A stretch of 40,344 nucleotides of DNA from Pedosphaera sp. (GTDB lineage Bacteria; Verrucomicrobiota; Verrucomicrobiia; Limisphaerales; UBA9464): NCBI GenBank assembly GCA_009695205.1, contig SIBK01000043.1, positions 1-40,344 on the forward strand. Direction: 5' to 3'. Position 1 is the stretch's first letter, and the number at the start of each line of letters is the position of its first letter. The position numbers were made by a program, and so were the translations under genes. Shown here one piece after another: positions 23,195 through 31,101 of the stretch. Under the pieces are notes generated by a model, which saw only the letters and a list, made by a program, of their open reading frames with translations, had not been told where the DNA came from and searched no databases.

Positions 23195-23902
23195 TCATCC
23201 ACGGCCAACCGGCAGGAACGCGCTGTGTCTGGGCACTCCGTTGAAGGATCGGTCCAACCCCAGACGCTCCCACATACCAGCCACCGCGCGGGCCAGGATT
23301 TCCACGTCGCCACGGGCGTCGTGTCGACGGCTTCCCTGCGAGCGGATGCTCAGTCGCGAAACCAGGTGATCCAGCGAGTGACCGGTTCCTCGCACTTTGC
23401 CAAAAAGCATCTTCGACATGTGGATCGAATCGATACTCTGGACTTCGCGCGTCGGCAACCCATGACGACGGCAAGTCGCCGCCAGGAACTTGCTGTCGAA
23501 CCGCAAACCGTTATGGGCGATCAACGTGGAATCGCCGGACCACGCGGCGAACTCGCACAGGACTTCTTCGGGTCGGGCCGCATGCTGGACGTGGCGATTG
23601 CCCACACCGGTATAACTCTCGATGAACGCGGAGATCGACCGCCTTGGCCGCGCGTAACTGAAATACGTTTCCTCCGGGCAAATGTAACCTGCCGAAAACC
23701 GCATCGCCGCGATCTGAATAAATTCGTCCGCCTCCGGATATAGTCCTGTCGTTTCAAGGTCATAGACCACGAACGTTTCGGCGGCGTGGTGACAATCCGT
23801 CCAGAAGAAGGAATGGTTGCAGATGGGGCAAGCAACGCGGGTTCCCATCGCTGATCGGCGGCCTGTCAGGCTGTGTTGGCAACTGGGGCAAGAAACAGTC
23901 AT
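23195..23902 (-). CDS. DnaQ-like DEDDh 3'-5' exonuclease with N-terminal zinc ribbon
   Basis: The 235-residue protein begins with two CPxC knuckles (CPSC at about 5-8, CPIC at about 25-28), likely a zinc ribbon. The exonuclease domain follows: motif I VVYDLETTGLYPEADEFIQI (about 45-64), motif II IAHNGLRFDSKFLAA, and motif III HDARGDVEIL with the His and Asp of the DEDDh class. Such enzymes trim DNA or RNA 3' ends with two metal ions; the exact substrate is unknown. It appears intact although it lies within a region of broken genes. The ATG at 23902 directly precedes the zinc ribbon. Its 3' end points toward the SEC-C remnant. Confidence 0.85.
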   Translation of the reverse strand: MTVSCPSCQHSLTGRRSAMGTRVACPICNHSFFWTDCHHAAETFVVYDLETTGLYPEADEFIQIAAMRFSAGYICPEETYFSYARPRRSISAFIESYTGVGNRHVQHAARPEEVLCEFAAWSGDSTLIAHNGLRFDSKFLAATCRRHGLPTREVQSIDSIHMSKMLFGKVRGTGHSLDHLVSRLSIRSQGSRRHDARGDVEILARAVAGMWERLGLDRSFNGVPRHSAFLPVGRG

Positions 23903-24071
23903 CGGAAGATTTAGCTGAAGGCAAGGACATAACCTGCAGACTGGCCAAAGACAACAAATTGCGTGAATTATCCACCTCAGCCTACCCAGGATTTCTGAGC
24001 GTTATTGATCCATGAGTCAACGGGCCGGATCTCCCCTTTTTTTAATGCCACCATTGGCGGCATCTCGCCTC

Positions 24072-24175
24072 TCAGATCCTCACCGTCCCGTCATAGCCGC
24101 TGGACACCATGTGACTTCCGTCCGCGGACCAGCGACACGCCCAAACCCCTCCTCCATGATATGATCTCCCGTCAG
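24072..24175 (-). pseudogene. Single WD40 repeat remnant
   Basis: The minus strand reads RFLTGRSYHGGGVWACRWSA then DGSHMVSSGYDGTVRI followed by TGA (24074-24072), where the WD40 consensus expects Trp. It is one blade of a WD40 propeller with a likely Trp-to-stop change. No other blades are seen nearby. Confidence 0.6.
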
Positions 24176-24369
24176 GAACCGAAGGACGCCTAAAGCGCGA
24201 CAGCAACCAGGCATCCGAGGCACCCGAGTCCAGTTGCTCCCTCATTTCCCGGCCGATGAAGCGCCCGAATGTCTCTGATTAGACCCTACGTTAATCGGCG
24301 GCTGGGCGAGACAACGCGGGACGACGGCAAACATCAGTTGACCCTGGTGGACAACAATCCTTTCTCCAT

Positions 24370-24555
24370 TTGGCCGAGAAACGTTCAGCGACGATCGACC
24401 TCAACTCAAACGTATTTTCCTGGGCGGGTCCGGGCGCTGAACCGTACCTCGCCTGGCGCTATGACGATCCCGTTGCCGGGCGCACTCGGCTCCTGCTCGC
24501 CGAGTTTTTCGGGCCTCTTCCAACCGCGGAGCGCCAAGCAAATCTCTATCACTAG
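24370..24555 (+). other. Unassigned short open frame in an otherwise gene-free stretch
   Basis: Between the exonuclease and the CehA-like gene (23903-24602) the only other coding-like piece is a 61-residue frame (for example NSNVFSWAGPGAEPYLAWRY then EFFGPLPTAERQANLYH). Codon pattern is plausible, but there is no ribosome binding site and no family I recognise; it may be the end of a lost gene. The rest of 23903-24602, apart from the WD40 remnant, shows nothing I can assign. The phrase TAGTGCAGGTTTGACCCC near 24560 could be a mobile-element edge, but this is a guess. Confidence 0.3.
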
Positions 24556-24602
24556 GTCGATAGTGCAGGTTTGACCCCATTGCTTTCATCCCACGTCGCA
24601 TC

Positions 24603-27149
24603 TCAACTCCCCTCCGGCGCTTCGTCCGCCAGGCGGCGGAATTTTTCCACCGCTTCATCATACGCCTGCATGGCGGCGGCGCGTTCGGGTTCGTGAATGG
24701 AATTGCGACGCTGCTCGCGGAGCCGCTCGATGGTCTCGATGCACCAGCGGGCACTGCGGCGCGAGGCGCGGATGGGCGCGTCGCCGACCCGGATATTCAC
24801 CGGGTTTGTGTGCAGTTGCGGGAACTGACGCAGCGCAACCCAACTGCTGAGGACGATCGGTATCCGAAATTGCAGAGCGTGAACCTTTCCGTCGGCAGGG
24901 ACACGCGCCGACATAACAGGCCGGCCATTGACGATGATTTCCACCAAGCGCTCGCCGCCCGGTGTCAGCGAGTCGGTGCGCAAGCCGTGGAGGGTGACGG
25001 TGTCGCCGCTCCAGCGTTGGCCGCCGGGTGGGAGAATGAATCCGTGGGCGACGAGTGCCGGCGTTTCGGGGGCGAAGGCGACCTCCGCTTCGACTGTCAC
25101 TTCGCCGGACGCGTCGAGACGCACCTCACCAAAGCCAGGCGCGGTGCCGTTCACCTTGAATGCAGGAGCGTGCGCGAATCCATCGCTCACATAGGAGCGT
25201 CCGCGAGCGAGGCCGTCACACCACTCGGTGAAGTCGAGGCGTTTCTGTTTTCCGAGCTGCACATAAACACGGCCCTGACCGACGCGCTCGCCGCTCATGC
25301 AGGGAAAATCCGTCTCGCCGCTGACTTTAAGCGGGAAGCCACAGTTCAGGATGTGATACCACATGTTCCACTCGGCGACCCGCGGCGTATCCATCGCACT
25401 GATGAAATCGCACGCGCCGTGTGCGACGCTCACGCAGATCTCCATCGCGCCGACGCCGTTCATCGCAGGCACGGCAAAGTTGGGGAGTTCGCTGGCGGCA
25501 CGCTCGTGGGCGGCGGCCAGCTCGGCCTCACTCACCGCGCCGTCGCGGTCATCGTCGATTTCCGCGAAGGTGAATGGCAGTAACGCGGTTGTCGTTTCCG
25601 GAGCGGTAAGGCGCGCATCGTGGTCGGCATCGTGTTTCTGAAGGAGTCGCTTCACCGCGGACGGCGTGTGAATTTCCAGACCACTCGCTGAATGAGCGTA
25701 ACCCGTGATACCGCCTTGCGCCCTCGCCCACTTCATCACCGGCACGGTCCACGAAGGCCAGCCCTTCGTCTTCAAGCCCTCGGAACCGGGATACGTCTGG
25801 TCCTTCAGATTGAGCAGGCAGACGTGGCCGAGCGCTTCCGAGCCGAAGCCGCTGATTTCGAGATCGTATTTCATCACGGTGAGCGGCTTGCTCAAGCGGC
25901 TCACGCCCGGCGCGAAAAACGTTCGCTGATATGTAAAGCACGGCCCCCAGATGAGCACACAGCCGATGTTCAGCCCTTCGCCTTCAACCTGTTTAAACAT
26001 GTCCTCTGGCGTCACGCCTTCGGTGGGACTTGTGTAGTGCGCGCAACCCGCGCCGTGAATGTGGTGGTCACCGCTGTAGAAACCGGACGCGGCAGGATCA
26101 ATCCAGCGTTCGAGTTGGAAGAAGAGTTCCGCGTTCGGGCCTCGCGAAACCGTCACCTCGCGAGGCAATCGCCGATATTCCGGGCCGCGAGTGAATTCAA
26201 CGGTGAGCTTGCCGGGAGGCAGCAACACGATGTCGCCTTCCCCGCGGTAAATCTGGGGCTGAAAATAGAAATCGGGCGCGAGCCGTTTCGCCTGCGGCGG
26301 ATGCACGTGGCCGGCTGCGTCCCGGAACACGAAGCTCGCGGTTGCCGGCGAACCATCGTGGTCGCGCACGCGCAGCTTGACCGACACGGCAGGCTGTATG
26401 TCGAACAACACCGGAACCTCCGCCCGGAACCCCAAGTCTTGCGTCGCCCCGCCCACATCGAACGCGACCGTGGCCTCATGTTTGCCCACGTCGCGGCTGT
26501 GAATGAGGGCCAAGGCGTATTCCACTTCGAGGCCGCTCAGGTAGGGCGTCATCGGTGGACGCGCGAACATTTCGACGTCGAGAAACTGATTCGTGTTGGC
26601 CGTCTTCATCTCCAATTCGCGCAGCGGTTCGCGCTGCATCCGCTTCGCGCTGAGTGGTGTCATGCCGGCATAGACCTGCCCCGCCTGTGGACTGGAGACG
26701 CGAAGCTCCTTCGTGACCGTGCTGAGGTTGACAACTTTTACGATGACCGGCGTGTAGCCGCCCTGTTGAAGAACGGCTTTCACGGAACCGCGCCGCACCT
26801 TGACGCGCGACTCGGGGTTCAATTCCACGATGAAGAGCGCGTGATCATCGAGCACTTGCTGCAAGCGGCCCGCGTCCGGCTTTCGCACAGCTTCAGCAAG
26901 TGTATGCTTCACCGCCGCCGGCAGCGACGCACCCAGGAAATCGAGCGCCTCCACCAACCGCGTCACGTTCGCGGCCAGCGGCTGCGGCGCGACGGGAACA
27001 ATCGGCTCCGGCTCGGCGGCGCTGCACCTGTGGATCAACCGCGAGCTGATGACCGACGCGAGCAACACCGTAAACAACGCGCAAGAGTTGCGGACGAGAA
27101 CGCCCGAAAAGCGTGTCGAAGGCACGCCGGTTCGCCTTGGAAGTTTCAT
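24603..27149 (-). CDS. CehA/McbA-like exported metallohydrolase with inserted EF-hand pair
   Basis: The 848-residue protein has an N-terminal hydrophobic signal (about 20-44), a beta-rich middle region, and a PHP-type metal centre starting with FYSGDHHIHGAGCAHY (GDHHIH about 360-365), as in CehA/McbA-family metallohydrolases; later elements include GITGYAHSASGLEIH. Two EF-hand-like loops lie inside the catalytic region: DADHDARLTAPE (about 507-518) and DDDRDGAVSEAE (about 532-543), the first lacking the central Gly. The protein is likely periplasmic; substrate unknown. The carbaryl hydrolase role of CehA should not be transferred. Repeat R3 lies 73-135 bases upstream of the start. Confidence 0.85.
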   Translation of the reverse strand: MKLPRRTGVPSTRFSGVLVRNSCALFTVLLASVISSRLIHRCSAAEPEPIVPVAPQPLAANVTRLVEALDFLGASLPAAVKHTLAEAVRKPDAGRLQQVLDDHALFIVELNPESRVKVRRGSVKAVLQQGGYTPVIVKVVNLSTVTKELRVSSPQAGQVYAGMTPLSAKRMQREPLRELEMKTANTNQFLDVEMFARPPMTPYLSGLEVEYALALIHSRDVGKHEATVAFDVGGATQDLGFRAEVPVLFDIQPAVSVKLRVRDHDGSPATASFVFRDAAGHVHPPQAKRLAPDFYFQPQIYRGEGDIVLLPPGKLTVEFTRGPEYRRLPREVTVSRGPNAELFFQLERWIDPAASGFYSGDHHIHGAGCAHYTSPTEGVTPEDMFKQVEGEGLNIGCVLIWGPCFTYQRTFFAPGVSRLSKPLTVMKYDLEISGFGSEALGHVCLLNLKDQTYPGSEGLKTKGWPSWTVPVMKWARAQGGITGYAHSASGLEIHTPSAVKRLLQKHDADHDARLTAPETTTALLPFTFAEIDDDRDGAVSEAELAAAHERAASELPNFAVPAMNGVGAMEICVSVAHGACDFISAMDTPRVAEWNMWYHILNCGFPLKVSGETDFPCMSGERVGQGRVYVQLGKQKRLDFTEWCDGLARGRSYVSDGFAHAPAFKVNGTAPGFGEVRLDASGEVTVEAEVAFAPETPALVAHGFILPPGGQRWSGDTVTLHGLRTDSLTPGGERLVEIIVNGRPVMSARVPADGKVHALQFRIPIVLSSWVALRQFPQLHTNPVNIRVGDAPIRASRRSARWCIETIERLREQRRNSIHEPERAAAMQAYDEAVEKFRRLADEAPEGS

Positions 27150-27221
27150 CGTCTGGAGGGTACGCCAAGGGGGCCGGAAGGGTCAAAGTTCAATGGCTCA
27201 ATTCAGTTGCCATGAATGTTG

Positions 27222-27284
27222 CCATGAATGGCCAATCTCCAGGCGCGGACTTCCGTCCGCGACTATGGCGGGACGGTTCATGGG
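27222..27284 (-). repeat. Palindromic repeat copy R3
   Basis: Inner hairpin CGCGGAC (27244-27250), loop TTCC, GTCCGCG (27255-27261) is perfect; the outer arms are CATGAATGG and GGTTCATG. The copy sits in the 233-base gap between the ArsM-like gene and the CehA-like gene, both on the minus strand. Confidence 0.85.
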
Positions 27285-27382
27285 CGGGGTGGCCGCAGAG
27301 GCCGGGTGAGGGGTCCCTTCGATTCCACGAGGTCAGCAGCCAATTGAAAGATCCTGCCGCCGATTAGCAGACGGTCCCTATT

Positions 27383-28540
27383 TCAGCAGCAACTCCCCGC
27401 ATCGCAGCACTGGCTGGCGCTGGTCGTGGCTCGGTAATCAACGCCCTTGGTCTCGCGCGGGTCGCGCAATCGACCCGGCACGCCGGTGAAGGGTTTGGCG
27501 TCGGCCGGAGCAATCGGCACTCGTGGATCCACAAACTCGAAGTACTCGTGGTAAGGCGCCTTCCGATAGAGCTGGTAGGTCTTGTCGCAGACAGCGTAAC
27601 GCAATCCGCGCTCGAGATGGTGCCCGTCGTCGTCCACCACCTCCTTAAACGGCCCCTTGTAGATCACCGCCTGGTTGTGATCGAAGCAATCCGCCTGCCG
27701 GCCCTTGAAGGCTTCGATGGTCAACGCCCGAAATTCGATCCCGCTCACCGTCTGCCAGGGCTGGGCATCCCGCTGGAGGATGCGGGCACCGTAGAAACCC
27801 GCATCGGCAAAAGCCTGTATGAACATGGCTTCCGTGAGGGCGCCCGCAATACAACCACTCCACAACACTGGATCGTTCTGCATTTCCATCGGAACCCGTT
27901 CGTCGCTCACGATGTCCGAAATAACGGCGCGCCCACCCTGGCGCAGGACGCGGAAGATTTCTCGGAAAAGCTGCTGCTTGGCCTGTGGCTCGACCAAGTT
28001 GAGCACGCAGTTGGAGATCACGACATCCACGGAGTTTTCGGCAATCAGCGGTGCGGTCAGACGCAATTCCTCCGCACGGGCGCCGGCTGCGAGAAAGGAA
28101 TTCGCATCCTGTATCGGGTTCGACTTCAGATCCGCGTCCAGTCTTTCCAAATCCAGCGCAAGATCCTGGATGCGGCCCTTGCGGAACTCGACGTTGTGAA
28201 AGCCAATGGCCTGCCCCACCACGGGCGCATACTTCCGCGCCATCTGGAGCATATCGTCGTTCATGTCCACGCCGATGATGCGTCCGGTCGGGCCAACGAC
28301 CTGCGCGGCGATGAACGCGATCTTGCCCGTGCCGCTGCCGAGATCGAGCACCGTCTCGCCCGTCCGAAGATGTTTCGACGGATCGCCGCAGCCATAATCG
28401 CGGTCGATAATCTCCTGAGGTATGACCTTGAGATACTGGCGGTCGTATTCGATAGGGCAACAGAGCGCCGCGACTTGTTTGCCGGCCGCCTCGCTGTACC
28501 GACGACGCACTGCAGACTCAACCTGGAAGGTGCTGGCCAT
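27383..28540 (-). CDS. ArsM-like arsenite S-adenosylmethionine methyltransferase
   Basis: ArsM-type enzymes methylate trivalent arsenic using SAM. The 385-residue product has the SAM motif VLDLGSGTGKIAFIAAQ (about 64-80), GVDMNDDMLQMARKYA, and the cysteine positions expected of the family: CCPIEYD (27-28), VISNCVLNLV (Cys 178) and WSGCIAGAL (Cys 230). The C-terminus ends SQCCDAGSCC, a cysteine-rich tail of a type often seen in arsenic-binding proteins. The best reading is arsenite methyltransferase or a close relative in arsenosugar-type pathways; no arsR, arsenite pump or radical-SAM partner is next to it. The ATG at 28540 follows no obvious ribosome binding site; 15 bases separate the preceding gene's stop. 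Confidence 0.8.
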   Translation of the reverse strand: MASTFQVESAVRRRYSEAAGKQVAALCCPIEYDRQYLKVIPQEIIDRDYGCGDPSKHLRTGETVLDLGSGTGKIAFIAAQVVGPTGRIIGVDMNDDMLQMARKYAPVVGQAIGFHNVEFRKGRIQDLALDLERLDADLKSNPIQDANSFLAAGARAEELRLTAPLIAENSVDVVISNCVLNLVEPQAKQQLFREIFRVLRQGGRAVISDIVSDERVPMEMQNDPVLWSGCIAGALTEAMFIQAFADAGFYGARILQRDAQPWQTVSGIEFRALTIEAFKGRQADCFDHNQAVIYKGPFKEVVDDDGHHLERGLRYAVCDKTYQLYRKAPYHEYFEFVDPRVPIAPADAKPFTGVPGRLRDPRETKGVDYRATTSASQCCDAGSCC

Positions 28541-28555
28541 GGAAGTTTGGTCCGT

Positions 28556-29708
28556 TCAAAGCGACCCTGGAGGCAGGACACACCGGAATCCGTAGTCGAA
28601 GCCCTTGCTGACCGGCGCGTAGCCGTCATAACGAAGCGCCGATCGGCAGAGGAATGCGTAGCTGCCCCAACTGCCGCCCCGGACTACTCGGGACAAGCCC
28701 GATGTCGGACCGCGGGAGTCAATTTGAGAAGCATCCGAATACAAACCGTACCACTCCCAGACGTTTCCAGCCATGTCATAAAGTCCATACCCGTTCGCTG
28801 CAAAGGAGCCCACCGGACTGGTGAAGGGAAAGCCGCCAACCGTATTCGCGGGTTGGAATTCGAGCGTGGGGCTGATGTCGTAGGAATAGGAGGAATCACT
28901 ATAATAGTTCGCTCGGCTGTGTGTGATTGTGTTCGCGTCCGACCACGGGAAGCGGTGGCCGCTTGTGCCGCCTCGAGCTGCTTCCTCCCACTCCGCCTCT
29001 GTCGGCAGCCGATACCCTGCTGCCCATTTCACATACGGCACCACCTGCCCCGTCTTGTAAACCTGTGTTAGTGCCGCATCGGTGTAATACGCAGGCACAC
29101 GCCCCTCCCTCTGCGATCGCGCATTGCACCACTTCACCGCATCATTCCATCGCACGGTATGCACGGGATGATCCGCCGCCTTTCCTTCGCCCGCCGAATC
29201 AAAGCCATACCCATTTCCTGCGCCCCAAGCTTTGACCCCGACCCACAGCGCCTTCGTCACCTCGTACTTGTCCATGTAAAACGCTGAGTGCACCGGGAGC
29301 TCGTCGGGCTCGCCCTCGTTAAATGTATCCCCCATCTGGAACGTGCCGGCCGGGATCAAACCCATGCCGGCTGGCCCACCGGCTGGGAATTCCGCAACGA
29401 AACGGAAGAAGCGGTACCTCGGATCGGTCGCGATGGAGTTGGTGACATCGATTTTAAGCAGAGAGCCCGTCGATGTGGCTCGCCCAACTTCGAGCCAACC
29501 GGGCAATGCCAAATTGATCGAGGCGTCTAACCTGTGGATGATGCCTGGCGTGACTATGGCTGTGACGCTGTAAATGCGCGTCAACCCGCTGGTGATGCAC
29601 GTCAGGGATACAATTTGTGGCTGGGCTGCCACTGGAAGGGTTATCGCAGACGACATCATGGCCATCCAAAAAAAATCGAACCAGTGCAGCCACCTTTTTG
29701 GTTTTCAT
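28556..29708 (-). CDS. Exported SUMF1/FGE-sulfatase-domain protein (frameshift in signal peptide)
   Basis: The main frame (28556-29665) holds a formylglycine-generating-enzyme-like domain: GLIPAGTFQMGDTFNEGEPD, FYMDKYEVTKALWVGVK, GYRLPTEAEWEEAARGG, GLYDMAGNVWEWYGLYSD and SRVVRGGSWGS. Most bacterial relatives with this domain are not true sulfatase activators. The frame opens awkwardly at 29665 in mid signal peptide. Starting from the ATG at 29708 and removing one base from the run of eight A at 29668-29675 (plus strand) gives MKTKKVAALVRFFW joined to MAMMSSAITLPVAAQPQ, a textbook signal peptide. So the gene is broken only by a one-base slip, either real or an assembly error. It is 15 bases upstream of the ArsM-like gene. 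Confidence 0.85.
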
Positions 29709-29967
29709 GGTCTCAAATCCGCAGATTACCTGGCCCGTAATTGGAGCGCCGCACAGTAAACAGACATCTTCTTTTTACGCTTTGGTTGTACGAACCGGGG
29801 AGCAAGCTGCTCACAGAGCCGCCATGTGTCAACTTGAGTTCTGTCGTCCTCCATGCGCCTCGACTCAATTCACGCCACAGAACTCCCTCCACCCATCGCT
29901 CGCCCGGCTCCAGTTTCGAAGCGTTTCAGCCAACTCGAGATTGGAAAGCTGTCGTGCCAAACTTTGA

Positions 29968-30963
29968 TTACTTCCTTGCCAATACCTCATCGTCCCGCCG
30001 GGGCCGGCGGGCGGGCGCGGCGGAGGACTGAAACGGTTTTCCACCCATCTCGACGTAGATCTTCTCGACTTGGCTCTCGAACCCGCCGCCCAGGTAGGTT
30101 GCCAGGCTCTCTTGTCGCTGGATCGTTGACTTGATTGTGTCGAGTGCGGCTTTGACTTCGGCCGGGGACTTGCCGGCGGAGAAGAGTTTTTGGACTTCAG
30201 AGCGCAGAGCCTTGAGGTAGGCGATCTGGTTATCTAACACTTCCGGCCCTCCCATCAGGCCGTGACCGGGGCAGATGAACCTCGGTTCCAGGCGGCGGGC
30301 GGCTTCCAAAGTCTCGACCCAAGCGGCGGTGTCGCTGTCACCCATAGAATTATAGGGACCGTTCACGCAGGCATCGCCCGTGAAAAGAATCCGTTCCGCA
30401 GGCAGCCAGGCAAATCCGTCGCCTCGCGTGTGTGCAACGCCGAAATGGTGCAATTCGACGCGGTGCGTGCCGTCCTCAAAACTCATCTGCCGGGGAAAGA
30501 GGAGGGTGGGCGGATGAAGTTTGGACTTTGCGACGTCTTCGCGACTCTTGGCGGTATCCTCCCAGCGGCCAGGCTTCCCGCCTGCGAAGTAGCCGGGTTC
30601 GTATTTTTTCATCTCCGAGAGGACGCCCTCGTGGGCCACCAGCGTGGCGCCGAGATCGGCCCACACCTGATTGCCGTAGGCATGGTCCCCGTGGTGATGC
30701 GTATCGAAGGTGAACCGGATCGGTTTGTCGGTCTGCGCTCTGATCTTCGGAATGATCTCCTGGGCGCCGCTCGGAAAATTGCCATCGATGACGAGCACAT
30801 ACGCGCCAAAAATGATCCAACCGTTGTTACAATGGCCCTTGCGGCCAATGTCGCCCTCGTGGAACCAGACGCCCGGGGCAATCTCCTGGGGTTTGTTGAC
30901 TTCGGCGAAGACTGGAAGCGCGGCCAGGACCGCGCCAGCGATTAGGCGATACGGGAGATTCAT
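29968..30963 (-). CDS. Exported metallo-beta-lactamase-fold hydrolase
   Basis: The 331-residue protein has a signal peptide (MNLPYRLIAGAVLAALPVFA) and the metal-binding pattern of the superfamily: THHHGDHAYGN (about 88-98), a His in VAHTRGDGFAWLP, the bridging Asp in ILFTGDACVNGP and the last His in CPGHGLMGG. This layout resembles the periplasmic SoxH/quinoprotein-relay type rather than true beta-lactamases. Substrate is unknown; resistance should not be inferred. A 138-base gap with no visible gene separates it from the PQQ-type protein upstream on the same strand. Confidence 0.87.
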   Translation of the reverse strand: MNLPYRLIAGAVLAALPVFAEVNKPQEIAPGVWFHEGDIGRKGHCNNGWIIFGAYVLVIDGNFPSGAQEIIPKIRAQTDKPIRFTFDTHHHGDHAYGNQVWADLGATLVAHEGVLSEMKKYEPGYFAGGKPGRWEDTAKSREDVAKSKLHPPTLLFPRQMSFEDGTHRVELHHFGVAHTRGDGFAWLPAERILFTGDACVNGPYNSMGDSDTAAWVETLEAARRLEPRFICPGHGLMGGPEVLDNQIAYLKALRSEVQKLFSAGKSPAEVKAALDTIKSTIQRQESLATYLGGGFESQVEKIYVEMGGKPFQSSAAPARRPRRDDEVLARK

Positions 30964-31101
30964 GGTGAGAGAAGCGAATTGAGGCAGCAGAGTCTACCGG
31001 GCAGGGCGCAATTTCAACACCGGATTTGACGCGTTCCCGGGTGCATCCCGATTTTATGGGCGACGCCTGCAGGACCACCGCATAAGCGAAATCAAGATTT
31101 A

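Noticed and set aside
24095-24130. Possible further copy of the R-family palindrome (CGCGGACGGAAGTC on the minus strand)
   Set aside because: It lies within the WD40 remnant where it encodes the common blade sequence SADGS, and lacks the outer arms.
25692-27215. Long plus-strand open frame opposite the CehA-like gene
   Set aside because: It is antisense to a recognised gene in GC-rich sequence; its product shows no domain.
27548-29071. Long plus-strand open frame opposite the ArsM-like and SUMF1 genes
   Set aside because: It spans two recognised minus-strand genes and their intergenic gap and has no domain features.
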